A stretch of 31,088 nucleotides of DNA from Butyriboletus loyo (GCA_038093515.1 JBBPSI010000270.1:1-31088); one strand, 5' to 3'; numbered from the stretch's first letter, positions 18,801 to 26,763 are shown. The notes: generated by a model from the letters alone, not told the origin. Numbers and translations: made by a program.

Positions 18801-19398
18801 GAGGTCTTATCCTCCAATCGGAAAGACTTTCCTCCCCGCCCTCGAATCCAGACTCTCGGAGCTCACGGGAGCCCGAACGGAGGCTTTAGAAGCCCACGAG
18901 AAGGCACGCCGGTTGATGAAGGAACGGATCCAGTCCAAGTTCCGTCCATGGAAGACTGGCGATAAGGTTTGGCTGGAAGGGCGCAACCTTCGACTCAGGT
19001 ACCCGTCGAAGAAACTCGCCCCAAGACGGGAAGGTCCGTTCGAAATCGCACAGGTTATCTCCCCTGTGGCGTACAGGCTCCGGCTACCGCCGACATGGAA
19101 GATCCACGATGTCTTCCATGCATCCCTCCTGACCCCTTATCGCGAAACGGCAGAACACGGCCCGAATTTTACCAATCCCCCTCCGGAAGAAATAGACGGA
19201 GATGAAGAGTACGAGATCGATCGGATCTTGTCCCATCGCGGCTCGAAGGGACGCCGTCAGTTCCTTGTGTCCTGGAAAGGATATTCCGCAGCAGAAAACA
19301 CCTGGGAACCAAACGGGAACCTGGTCCATGCGCAGGCCTTGCTCAAGGCTTATAAACTGCGCCACCCCAAGGACTTTCCCTCCCCATCTTCGCAGTAA
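15838..19398 (+). CDS. pol: Pol polyprotein: protease, RT, RNase H, integrase, chromodomain
   Basis: 1186 codons, all expected domains intact. Protease D-S-G-A-S is at 55-59. RT has LRPCQDYRYLN, FTKMDIRWGYNN and YMDD at 409-412. RNase H has TDAS (D558), YDRELLAV, TDHKNL and ADALSRR. The integrase zinc site is H767, H774, C804, C807, and the catalytic triad is D838, D899 and E935 (D-x35-E). A GPF module (REGPFEIAQVISPVAYRL) precedes a chromodomain at about 1124-1175 (EYEIDRILSHR, FLVSWKGYSAAENTWEP). The protein copies and integrates the element in cytoplasmic particles and the nucleus. It lies one base back (-1) from the gag frame, overlapping by 19 bases. Expression may be by a -1 slip at the T5 run (15849-15853) or by starting at its own ATG (15838). 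Confidence 0.97.
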   Translation: MAKGFLERREVSTSSPPLVIAPVVVSNPNAQSIRVPVSLFAHEGGQIVDTFALVDSGASGCFIDRDLVKRKRLPMERLPKPLSAQNVDGSNNQGGVIRHKVTLSIRVGETEEERSFLVLNIGKENMILGLPWLREANPVIDWATGHIDLPDQIKKPRHDSPRAIAQRYLVRYLDLDPDSKIAKLWKKRVDASARDAYPVRKATIATEIAAQAVKEKAVLPTPFAAFADVFDKKNTEELPPSRSFDHAIDLDKDFVPKVAKVYPLNPKESEACKAFVEEHLKSGKITPSKSPQAAPFFFVSKKDGSLRPCQDYRYLNSHTVKNAYPLPLISDLVDRLKGSKIFTKMDIRWGYNNVLIKPNDRWKAAFITPQGLFEPTVMFFGLCNSPATFQALMDHIFGDLMAEGWLIIYMDDLLIHSATPAEHEARTIRVLERLREHKLFLKLEKCSFDAEEVEYLGMMVREGQVKMDPTKLKAIREWNPPTSVKAVRSFIGFCNFYRRFIQDFSHIAKPLHDLTKKNSPWAWTPACEQAFQAIKQSFLRQPVLSMPDVTKPFAVMTDASLTATGAVLMQKDVNGDLHPCAYLSKTLSPAERNYDIYDRELLAVIHALEEWRHYLRGTGHQVEILTDHKNLTYFRQPNKLSRRQARWLMFLQDFDLHFHHIPGTQMGPADALSRRDDVDTSADNQEVTLLPENLFARKIDVALAEKIAASTPSDPMIKRCMQALYEDSPLFPKMNAGDWDFDGKELYFRKKRYIPEAARVDLIRSLHESPAGGHGGIFRTQNMVQRDYWWPGMANLVRRFVSGCAVCQAHKVNTHPTVPPLTPLASVASRPFEQVSVDLITGLPPSLGYDSVMVVVDHGLTKGVIYSPCNKDIDAAGVAKLFFKTVFLRFGLHSRCISDRGPQFASAFARELARLLDYDLALSSAYHPQTDGETERVNQELETYLRIFCDGHPERWAELLPMAEFSHNSMTHSSTNVTPFSLMVGYEPRSYPPIGKTFLPALESRLSELTGARTEALEAHEKARRLMKERIQSKFRPWKTGDKVWLEGRNLRLRYPSKKLAPRREGPFEIAQVISPVAYRLRLPPTWKIHDVFHASLLTPYRETAEHGPNFTNPPPEEIDGDEEYEIDRILSHRGSKGRRQFLVSWKGYSAAENTWEPNGNLVHAQALLKAYKLRHPKDFPSPSSQ

Positions 19399-19407
19399 CA
19401 CTCGAAA

Positions 19408-20679
19408 ATGTCCATCTCCCCAGTCGAAAACAACGCTTCTTCTGCTGCCAACAACAACAATGAGAACCTTCCCCTTCCGCCGCAACCCCCAGTCCGCTCT
19501 TCGCGTCTTCCAGTGTCCTCCCGCCGCGTACTGTACGCCGCCGTTTTAGAAAACCCTGTCGCCACCTACGCCCTGGAGCAGCGTATGGACTTTACCGGAG
19601 ACTATGTCCTCCGCACACTCGCTTCCCTGTACCGCTCCTACGCCCTCGCCCGCACTGTTCATACCCGTCTGTGCCCAGACAACCAGCCCCCCGTCTATGC
19701 CGCCGCCCTTGAGTCCTCCTTGATGGAGGCTAGGGGCTACACCCTCGATATCCTCCACGCCGAAGGATTCGGCTATGTGGTTGATCAGCTCTTGCCAGGT
19801 ATTCTGGCCCCCGTCCTCAGACCCATCCTCATCGCACTTGCTCCTAGGGAGCGACAATTTTATCTCCATTCCGCCGACCGCATCGGCTACCTCCGTCCCA
19901 TGGCTCGCGGCCCCAATCCAGTGCCTCGTCCTCCCCCGGCAAGATCTCCTTCGCCTGTACCTGTTCCAGCGCCATCCGCTCGAGAGTCACCTGCAACCAC
20001 ACTGGTAGCTGACTCGTCTCGAGAGACCACAGGGGAGTCCTTGGAGTCCTTTCGGACCGACGTCGACGAACCTCAGGTCGCTCGTCGACACTCCCCCTTA
20101 CCGCCTCGTACAGTGCGTCGCCAACCTCGCCAACCGTTACTCCAGGCCGGAGCCATCCCAGGGTCAGTCACCCTTACCGCCGCAGGACGTAGAATCGCCA
20201 ACCGGGCCATCCGCTCCGTCACCCCCCAACCGTCCACTCGTCGAGGAACCCCCTCAATCCAACTTATTCCCCGTGCCACTACCCCTGCCGCCGCAGCTGG
20301 TAGCTCTAATGACTCCTCCTACGGACCGCCGCCCCCCTACCTCGCTGGTCGGGGCACTCGTGATTCCCCTATCGTCGTCGACGATAGATCCCCTGATCCC
20401 AGCCCGGGCCTTACTCGACCTCGCCTCGTCCGCCCGCAACTCTGCTTCGAGTGCGGGACCGTCGGCCACTTCCGCAGGGAGTGTCCCAACTACACCTGTC
20501 CGTTCTGCCACCGCATCGCCCCTGGTCATATACAGGAGTTTTGCCCAGAACGCGTCTGCGGCTTATGCGGCGCCGTTGGCCATATCGTCGCCAATTGCAC
20601 GTTCCGGGACGACGCATGGGCGGAGTTACCTGCCGACGATCCTTACGACTACGACTTCAACGAGGGAGCGTCTCAGTGA
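19408..20679 (+). CDS. ORF3: third ORF after pol with three CCHC zinc knuckles
   Basis: 423 codons, starting 9 bases after the pol stop. Residues 1-170 are largely helical-looking without a known domain (LENPVATYALEQ, LASLYRSYALARTVH, YVVDQLLPGILAPVL). 170-340 is Pro/Ser/Arg-rich and disordered-looking. The C-terminus has three knuckles: C346-x2-C349-x4-H354-x4-C359, C364-x2-C367-x6-H374-x4-C379 and C384-x2-C387-x4-H392-x4-C397, then an acidic tail (DDPYDYDFNEGASQ). It has no signal peptide or membrane segment, so it is not an envelope protein. Nucleic-acid binding, perhaps a second nucleocapsid, is inferred. A decayed homologue in copy G2 keeps the same place beside the LTR. How it is translated (subgenomic RNA, reinitiation) is unknown. 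Confidence 0.88.
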   Translation: MSISPVENNASSAANNNNENLPLPPQPPVRSSRLPVSSRRVLYAAVLENPVATYALEQRMDFTGDYVLRTLASLYRSYALARTVHTRLCPDNQPPVYAAALESSLMEARGYTLDILHAEGFGYVVDQLLPGILAPVLRPILIALAPRERQFYLHSADRIGYLRPMARGPNPVPRPPPARSPSPVPVPAPSARESPATTLVADSSRETTGESLESFRTDVDEPQVARRHSPLPPRTVRRQPRQPLLQAGAIPGSVTLTAAGRRIANRAIRSVTPQPSTRRGTPSIQLIPRATTPAAAAGSSNDSSYGPPPPYLAGRGTRDSPIVVDDRSPDPSPGLTRPRLVRPQLCFECGTVGHFRRECPNYTCPFCHRIAPGHIQEFCPERVCGLCGAVGHIVANCTFRDDAWAELPADDPYDYDFNEGASQ

Positions 20680-20717
20680 AGGGAGTATTCAAGTTGTGGA
20701 GTCGGAGTCTCCACCAT

Positions 20718-20730
20718 GGGAAGGGGGTAA
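20718..20730 (+). other. Polypurine tract of G1
   Basis: GGGAAGGGGGTAA directly abuts the 3' LTR, the expected start site for plus-strand DNA synthesis. Confidence 0.8.
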
Positions 20731-21157
20731 TGTTACGGTAGTGGTATACTTTTTCTCTCCATTACCGTTAGGACTACTTCACTCGCCTAGCCTTTTGCTA
20801 GTGCCCGTTGAGCGGTATGAGCCGCTTTAGCTTAGTCATCACTTCCCGCGCACGGACGCGCTTTCTTTCACACTCTGGAACGTTCTAGAGTGTTTCTTCC
20901 ACATTTGTACTTTTGCTCTCGCGACTCGATTAGGGAGCATGGTCTGTGCGCAGACCTCTGTAGTATAAAGACTCAGTCTTTACACCCTGTACTTTATCTA
21001 GTTCTACGCAGCCTACTGCTAGCAATTAGTATCACTTCCAGACTCTTAGTGTGCGCACTAAGACATAGTCTGAGACTCACCCAGAATCGTCTCTCGAGTC
21101 TCGAGGCCACTCCAGAGTGCCTCCTCGCTGTTCAATTGTTAGCGCCCAGCGTAACAA
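20731..21157 (+). repeat. 3' LTR of G1
   Basis: Differs from the 5' LTR by one C/T change (TGAGCCGCTTTAGC) and two changes near CGCAGCCTACTGC. The GGTCTGTGCGC dyad is at 20941-20956. The CA end is at 21156, one A precedes the duplicated ATGAG (21158-21162). Confidence 0.95.
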
Positions 21158-21162
21158 ATGAG

Positions 21163-21844
21163 TGAGTGTGAGGATCTTCTGGATCGAGAAACCCAAGACA
21201 GAACAGGAGGGAATAGGAGTGCTGAGCACTGCCTCTGCTTTTGCTGTGCCAGAAGCAAGCAAGTTGGGGTGGATAATGGATGTGGTGGTGCCTAGATTGT
21301 GCAATGTGAGTTTCTGCTTCACTACCTGCTTGGAACTCTCTTAACAACTTGTTTAGTGATCCCATCCCACTCCAGAAGAAAAGAACAACAATGAGAAAGA
21401 AGATGTCTGCATCCCAGAACTGCTCAACAAGGTTCTGTGAGCCAAGTGCTGCACACTGCAAATCCCCTGTCAAAGTGAGCCAGGACAGTCATGTGTCAAG
21501 TGCACCACACTCAAATTGGCAAGCAACAAGTTGAGATTCAGGGCAAAGGTGGAGTAAAAGGGAAAACAACCCCAACCTGGTAAGTTCCATCCCTGTGTAT
21601 TTCAAAGACTGCTGATTCCATTGCAGAGTGAAAGGGCAGAGCAGTGCAGCAGCAGTTCTCACTGCTGGTAATTGACTCCAGCGACCCAGAGGACACAGCA
21701 CCACTTGATAAGGGGAAGGAAAAGGTGAAAGCATTGGGAGGAGTTGCTTAGGCATGGACTGCAGCACAGATCTGCCACATGCAGGCTCATTTGAGGGAGG
21801 TCGAGCTGGAACTTGAGGAAATGTTGGAGGAGTTGAGTAGTTGA
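21163..21844 (+). pseudogene. Zn2Cys6-like repeat-family gene, copy B, 3' part
   Basis: Continues exon 2 to 21305 (VRIFWIEKPKTEQEG; copy A has GVFWIKESRMEQED). Intron 21306-21356 (51 bp), exon 3 21357-21579, intron 21580-21626 (47 bp, same length as in copy A), exon 4 21627-21844. Exon 3 encodes a cysteine array C-x2-C-x6-C-x7-C-x2-C around AKCCTLQIPCQSEPGQSCVKC. The first Cys position is now TGA and the expected sixth position (x6 later) is Ser in B and Tyr in A. Exon 4 encodes VIDSSDPED and the coiled-coil end MQAHLREVELELEEMLEEL. Stops (several TGA, also TAA and TAG) make it dead. The matched exon lengths of two inverted copies support the gene model. Confidence 0.7.
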
Positions 21845-22262
21845 TCCCACCTCCCCTTATTTGTCCTCTTGTCATGTATCATGTACTTTGTTTAATGTCA
21901 CAATTTATCCCATTCTGCTTTGATTCCAGAGTTCCATGCATGATTCCATGTGTGACCAAAGTGTGCACCAGGCAGACTTGATAGGAAATAGATTTATTAA
22001 GCATCAAGAACAGAGAAATCAGAAACATCATCTGCGAAACTGTCCTGGTCCATCACTAATCTTTCTTCTGACTTCCTGGATCACAGATACTACAGAAAAT
22101 GAGCATGGCACCTCTACATGCAGTAGAAGTCTGAAGTTATGTAAGTGTCTTGCAAGATGCACAATTCAAATATTAGTGGCATCTTTGAAGGAAGGAACAG
22201 AGCATATCATATAATTTGTTTCAGTTTTTTATCTTGTATTTGTTTTTATCTTTGGTCTTTTT

Positions 22263-22623
22263 TGTTGAAATGGTAGTGTTCTATTTCTGTATTTCACTTA
22301 CAGCCACTATGTTTCCAGACTAGTCTTTATGACATCATGGTCTAGAACCATATGACATCACTATGACATCATAGTCTAGACACAGTCACGCTTGTCACAT
22401 TACATACATATAGCTCTAATTATGATATACTTAGTCTTATCTCTTATCTCTAACATATTGTCATGTGATTCTTACCTTACCTTATATAGGTACTATACAG
22501 TACACAAGTATAAACACTCCTGTACTATATATAAGACAGCCCTTATGGCTTGTTGCTTTTCTTTAGATTTTTCAGTTCTTTTACCACTACTCTGATATCT
22601 CTAAGTTGAGCCTTGCTCCTTAT
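22263..22623 (+). mobile_element. LTR-like repeat W1 (truncated or split)
   Basis: Starts TGTTGAAATGGTAG and matches W2 directly downstream for its whole 361 bp (CACTTACAGCCACTA, CTGTACTATATATAAGACAGCCC, CTAAGTTGAGCCTTGCTCC). Three TGACATCA octamers lie at 22330-22337, 22353-22360 and 22364-22371. Its 3' end is cut by W2. Confidence 0.65.
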
Positions 22624-23058
22624 TGTTGAAATGGTAGTGTTCTATTTCTGTTTTTCACTTACAGCCACTACGTTTCTAGACTGGTCTATATGACATCATT
22701 GTCTAGACCTAGTCACGCTTATCACATTACAAATAGCTCTTGTTATGCTATTGGACGATATGCTTAGTCTTATCTCTTATCTCTATCATATTGTCATGTA
22801 TTTCATACTATACCTTATAAAGGTACTATACAGAACATAAGTACAAACACTCATGTACTGTATATAAGACAGCCCTTATGGCTTGTCGCTTTTCTCTAGA
22901 TCTTTCAGTTCTATCATCACTACTGCGATATCTCTAAGTTGAGCCTTGCTCCTTATACTCTGTTTGCGATACTCTCACTCTTGTATTATCAGTGAGTCTT
23001 TCCACTGATAGGTTTACCCTTGCATCCTTCATTGCCCTCAGTGCGCCTGCTCGGACAT
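22624..23058 (+). mobile_element. LTR-like repeat W2
   Basis: Second copy of the W sequence head to tail with W1. TATA-like run TGTATATAAGACAGCCC near 22857. The right boundary is uncertain: CTTAT precedes W2 and recurs after about 23068, a possible 5-bp duplication, but the expected CA end is not clear there. Confidence 0.55.
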
Positions 23059-23591
23059 TACCAATTCCGAAACTTATGCTCTTCAAGTACCCCTGTTTGT
23101 GATACTGTTATGCTTGGACTGGGTAAGTATGAGCACAGACTTGGATGTAGTTCTGGGACTCAAGAGTTCTTCTAGATGTTAAGTCTAACCTTCAAGACAA
23201 AGGATTTATCCGATGTTCTGATTGAAGGAAGATGACTCGCTACTAGAGACAAGAGGATGAGGATATCGATGGTGATTCCAAGTAGATCTAGCTTAGAGTA
23301 CAACGTAGCTAGATCTCATCATATTATAGTACAGGAGAATGCGCATGGACCAAGGATAGAAAAGGAAAGATGGCTATTGTATGATATGGAGGAGAATTGC
23401 CATTGGGCGAAGGGAAGTCATACAATAGAAGGTTATGGAATATTCCATAGGACTACCTTAAAGAGAAGCGATAGATCGAGGGTTGGATCTCACTACCTAT
23501 GAAGGGAAAGAAAGATATTCCGAGTTGAGTCGGCTAAGGGATAAGCTATCATGAGATATGCTTAAGCAGAAAAGAAAAGAAAAGAAAAAAT
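23059..23591. other. Unassigned stretch ending in a purine tract
   Basis: No convincing coding region (one 81-codon frame at 23257-23502 without recognisable motifs). A 23-base run of only A and G (23568-23590, repeats of AAAAG) ends one base before the LTR terminus TGTAACAG at 23592. That resembles a polypurine tract next to an LTR, though the LTR there appears to be reverse by its promoter motif. Confidence 0.4.
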
Positions 23592-24608
23592 TGTAACAGT
23601 TACAACCACAGGAGAAATCCAAGCAGAATGTATCACAAGCAGTTCACTACAAGTTTTGGAGCTACACAGAGCTCTGGCAAGATGATAGATATAGAGCTAA
23701 AGCCTTAGTATTATAATCATATATCTTATAACAAACTTTTGCACTTCAAATTGTTAGACTTAGAACTTTCGATTTCACTTTCAAAGGTCACGTGACTTAG
23801 CACATGTGATCGTGGGATTATACATGTGACCATAGGCTGACTAAGCATATGACATCATGGTCCAGACTGGCCCAGATTCTATGATGTCATGCCTCATGTA
23901 TTTAATCTCTGTTTGCTTCTCTTCCTTTTGATCACTGTCAACTTCTATTTAATCACCATCAACCCTGTACTTCTACTTGTATGTACTTGTATAGTAGTTA
24001 TTCACACACACTTCTTGGTCTGTGCACAGTTCCCTGTAATATATAAGGCTTGTGGTTTGGGCTAGGAATCCCTAGCTTTAACCACTTGTCTATTCACTGG
24101 TAACAGTTGAGGATTAAGGTCATAGCTCTTTCTCTACCATCGCCAGTAGTTTGTGTACTACTGCAACTGGAGTTGACCACCTGTGAAGTGACAGTATTCT
24201 GAGTGACTTAGTCCCTTGGTTGCCTTCATAACACTTAGTCCCTCAACTGTTTCCAGTGATCAAGACAAGTGGTTAAAGCTAAGGGATCTTAGCCCAAACC
24301 ACAAGCCTTTATATATTGTACATGATGGCGCACAGACCAAGCTGTGCATGTGATAAACTACTATACATGGTTAGACTAAGAAGCCAACAGTGATCAAAAA
24401 GAAGAGAAGTAAACAGAGATTAAATACATGAGATATGATGTCATAATCTAGACTGATGATGTCATGGGCCAGTCTGGACCATTATGTCATAGGCTCTGTC
24501 TAGATTCTGATCACATGTATAATCCCATGATCATGTGCACTGAGTCATGTGACCTTTGAAAGTGAAAGGTGAAGTCCAAAAGTGTGGAAATAATATAGTA
24601 TTATAACA
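23592..24608 (-). mobile_element. LTR Y5, split by nested solo LTR Y4
   Basis: Reverse-oriented Y LTR (TGTAACAG...TATTATAACA), about 487 bp without Y4. GGTCTGTGCGC complement at about 24328-24338 beside a TATATATT run. The flanks do not match as a 5-bp duplication (AAAAT and CATGG), so it may be one end of a larger or rearranged element and not a simple solo LTR. Confidence 0.75.
23709..24233 (+). mobile_element. Solo LTR Y4 nested in Y5
   Basis: Forward Y LTR (TATTATAATCATATAT...CATAACA; the first G of TGT is mutated) with duplication CTTAG at 23704-23708 and 24234-24238. Contains GGTCTGTGC at 24017-24025. Confidence 0.85.
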
Positions 24609-24790
24609 CATGGAACCTTGACATGGAACCTTGATGATCATGGAATTGTCAGAATCAATTGGAACTTGAAAAGGAAGAGGGAAGGATGTGAGGAGAGTTG
24701 TGAAGTGGTTGTTTGTGATCCATGTGGGTGCTTAATTGGCTGAGAGAGAAGCAACTGAGACCTAGAGGATACATGTTCTCTATAGCATCA
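24609..24790 (-). repeat. F segment of the X repeat, inverted
   Basis: Reverse complement carries TAGAGAACATGTATCCTCTAGG, CACAAACAACCACTTCACAACT and CATCAAGGTTCCATGTCAAG, as in 2916-3080 and 12601-12780. It is cut by Y5 on the left. Confidence 0.7.
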
Positions 24791-24930
24791 AGGGTGGTGG
24801 GCTTCGAGAACTTGAAGACCCAGGTATTGCCAGTTGCCCTAAGGTGGGTGGACATGGCAGGCCACCAGGAGACCCAGTTGGAGCTATTGAGAGTGGGGAC
24901 ATGAGAGTTGGTCTTGGTGGAGGTAGACAT
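24791..24930 (-). pseudogene. Copia-type gag N-terminal fragment
   Basis: On the minus strand, from ATG at 24930: MSTSTKTNSHVPTLNSSNW, then WVSWWPAMSTHLRATG. The L-N-x-x-N-W-x-x-W pattern followed by an (M)xxxLRxxG stretch is typical of the start of Ty1/copia Gag proteins. The reading then runs into F-segment sequence, so only about 48 codons remain. Gag builds the particle in complete elements. No pol is adjacent. The assignment rests on the short motif only. Confidence 0.45.
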
Positions 24931-25433
24931 TGTTAAATGTTATAGAAGATCTATGCATAGAGAAAATGCAAGTCATATTAGAAATGCAAAGTCCTGACAT
25001 GGGTTTGTCCTCCAAAATCTTCAGAAGGATCAGTTGGAGTGCTGGGGAGCACATCACAATGATCACTTCACATCAACTTTGGAGTCCAGAGGAAACAATT
25101 AAAAGAATAAGCTAGCTGGCACAAGTCATTGTTGACTTGCACTGCAGCCAATTAACCTTGGCATCAGGAGACACCACTGTGCAAATCATTTCCAACTGCA
25201 CTAGCAGGCTCATAACCTGTAGAAAGGGTGCATGTGAGGATGTGCTGAAGGTACTCACTGTTTGGTTGTTAGAGACTTGCTGTAGTGCACAATATGGTGT
25301 AAGAACAAGATTGATTTTGAACTCAGATAAGCTGAGTTTGAAGTACATATATGGTCTGACTACACATGTTATGTAATCAGTATATTATATAATTCTAATA
25401 TATGTTCAATACCTCCAACCCCCCACCAGCATA
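24931..25433. other. AT-rich stretch without assignable gene
   Basis: Short frames of 60-79 codons exist on both strands (for example 25112-25348 reverse) with no recognisable motif. It could be flanking sequence of the copia fragments on either side. Confidence 0.3.
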
Positions 25434-25788
25434 TAGTGGCTCAAAACACTATCCACAAGTTTACATGTTTTACATTAAATATCACTCAATGCAATAAATA
25501 ACTCCTGATTCTAACCCTAGGCAGTGGGTGTATGAAATAAGGTACCCACTCTTGGCCTTCTATTGGCCCAGGAATATGAATAAGGTTTGATGGAATGTCA
25601 GCTATTTTAAAATGAGGTCATGCGGACAGTTTTTTGACTGTAAGTTTTGATTACATATATTAGACCCTAGATGCTGTAACATCATTACATACATCCATAA
25701 AGGGTCCTATTATGTCACCTTTATGTAACTGAGTGTCAGTCAATATATATAAACCCCATCCTCCTATGTTTATTTTCTCACCATCACC

Positions 25789-25926
25789 ATGAAATCCATT
25801 TCCACCTCTCTAAGACAAAATATTATCTCTCTCTCTTCTCTTGGCCTTTCAACTAGGAAGATTACCTCCCAGACTGGCCTAGGGAAGTCTACAGTGGCCC
25901 AGGTTCTTCAGGAAATCCATCCATAG
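25789..25926 (+). pseudogene. Tc1-type transposase helix-turn-helix remnant
   Basis: 45 codons then TAG. Reads MKSISTSLRQNIISL, then LGLSTRKITSQTGLGKST and VAQVLQEIHP. The pattern L-R-x-x-I-I-S-L...G-L-S-x-R-x-I...G-x-x-x-S-T-V is the N-terminal DNA-binding helix-turn-helix of Tc1/mariner transposases, which binds the inverted repeats. A Gly-Gly...Pro-Ser-Lys stretch follows out to about 25980 with more stops. The catalytic DDE/D domain is absent. Confidence 0.75.
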
Positions 25927-26082
25927 AGGCCTAGGCTTTATGGTGGTTTCCCTTCCAAGAGAAAGCATGCCTAGAAGAGTTGAAGCAGCTATGAAGGCCA
26001 AGGGAGCTCATATCAAATACTAGATAGTTGGATCTTTGTATAGTCAAAAAACTGTCCATATGACCTGTCATTTTAAAATAGC

Positions 26083-26587
26083 TGTTATAATCATAACATT
26101 TTATTCGTACACTTCGTACATTTTCAATTCGGACTTAGTCGATTTCACTTTCAAAAGTCACGTGGCATAGCGCACGTGATCGTGGGAACCTACATGTGAT
26201 CTCTTGCTGACTAAGCATATGATGTCATGGCCTAGACCAAGCCTAGACTCTATGATGTCACGACACATGTATTTAATCTCCGTTTACTTCTCTTCCTTTT
26301 GATCCCCGCGCCTCGTGTGGTTAATCACCGTTGCGCTTCTCTTCTTTAGTCTATCCATGTATAGTAATTCCTCACACGCACAGCATGGTCTGTGCGCGTC
26401 CTTGTACAATATAAAAAGGCTCGTGGTTGAGGCTAGGATTCCCTAGCTTTAACCACTTGTCTTATTCGCTGGCAACAGTTGAGAGATTAAGATTTGAGCT
26501 ATCCTCATTACACCTCGCCAGTACCTGTGTAGTACTGCAACAGTAGTGGAACTTCGTGTGACTTGATAACATCGTTGTCTCGTAACA
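26083..26587 (+). mobile_element. Solo LTR Y2 in the right repeat of the Tc1 element
   Basis: 505 bp, TGTTATAATCATAACA...CTCGTAACA, duplication ATAGC at 26078-26082 and 26588-26592. Removing it restores the inverted repeat. Relatively CpG-rich, so fairly young. Paired CACGTG at 26159-26164 and 26173-26178; GGTCTGTGCGC at 26387-26397, 11 bp before ATATAAAA. Confidence 0.92.
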
Positions 26588-26763
26588 ATAGCTGACATTC
26601 CACCAACCCTTATCCATATTACCTGATTCCTGGGTCAATAGAAGGCTAAGAGTGGGTACCTTATTTCATACACCCACTGCCTAGGGTTAGAATCAGGGGT
26701 TATTGCATTGAGTGATATTTAATGTAAAACATGCAAATTTGTGGACAGTTTTTTTAGCCACTA

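Larger units (their letters stand above)
14032..21157 (+). mobile_element. Complete Ty3/gypsy chromovirus G1 with three ORFs
   Basis: Two LTRs of about 426 bp differ at three positions by eye. The 5-bp duplication ATGAG is at 14027-14031 and 21158-21162. Order: 5' LTR, self-complementary primer site, gag, pol, ORF3, polypurine tract, 3' LTR. All three ORFs are open and the catalytic residues are present, so it may be active. One extra A separates the canonical CA end of the right LTR (21156) from the TSD. CpG-rich, unlike nearly all surrounding sequence, which marks it as the youngest insertion here. The C-terminal chromodomain in other chromoviruses reads histone marks and guides integration. 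Confidence 0.96.
13478..22262 (+). repeat. Right arm of the large inverted repeat, split by G1
   Basis: Two parts, 13478-14031 and 21163-22262, form one arm (about 1.65 kb) once G1 and one TSD copy are removed. It mirrors 10935-12557. The outer end is cut off by LTR W1 at 22263. The part beyond the gene (21845-22262) shares the tail sequence of arm A and contains no recognisable gene of its own. Confidence 0.8.
25436..26761 (+). mobile_element. Internally deleted Tc1/mariner element, split by Y2
   Basis: Long terminal inverted repeats: left about 25436-25645; right about 26037-26082 plus 26588-26761. Both contain GTGGCT, TTTACATTAAATATCACTC, CTAACCCTAGGCAGTGGG and GGTACCCACTCTT. The dinucleotide TA flanks both ends (25434-25435 and 26762-26763), the target duplication of this superfamily. 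Without Y2 the element is about 816 bp, far too short for a full transposase of about 340 residues. Confidence 0.8.

Noticed and set aside
19408..20679. ORF3 as an envelope-like protein
   Set aside because: No signal peptide, no transmembrane segment and no furin-like site; three zinc knuckles point to nucleic-acid binding.
14032..21157. Naming G1 as a specific published element such as marY1 of Tricholoma
   Set aside because: Same broad group (fungal gypsy elements), but I cannot compare sequences here, so no name is assigned.
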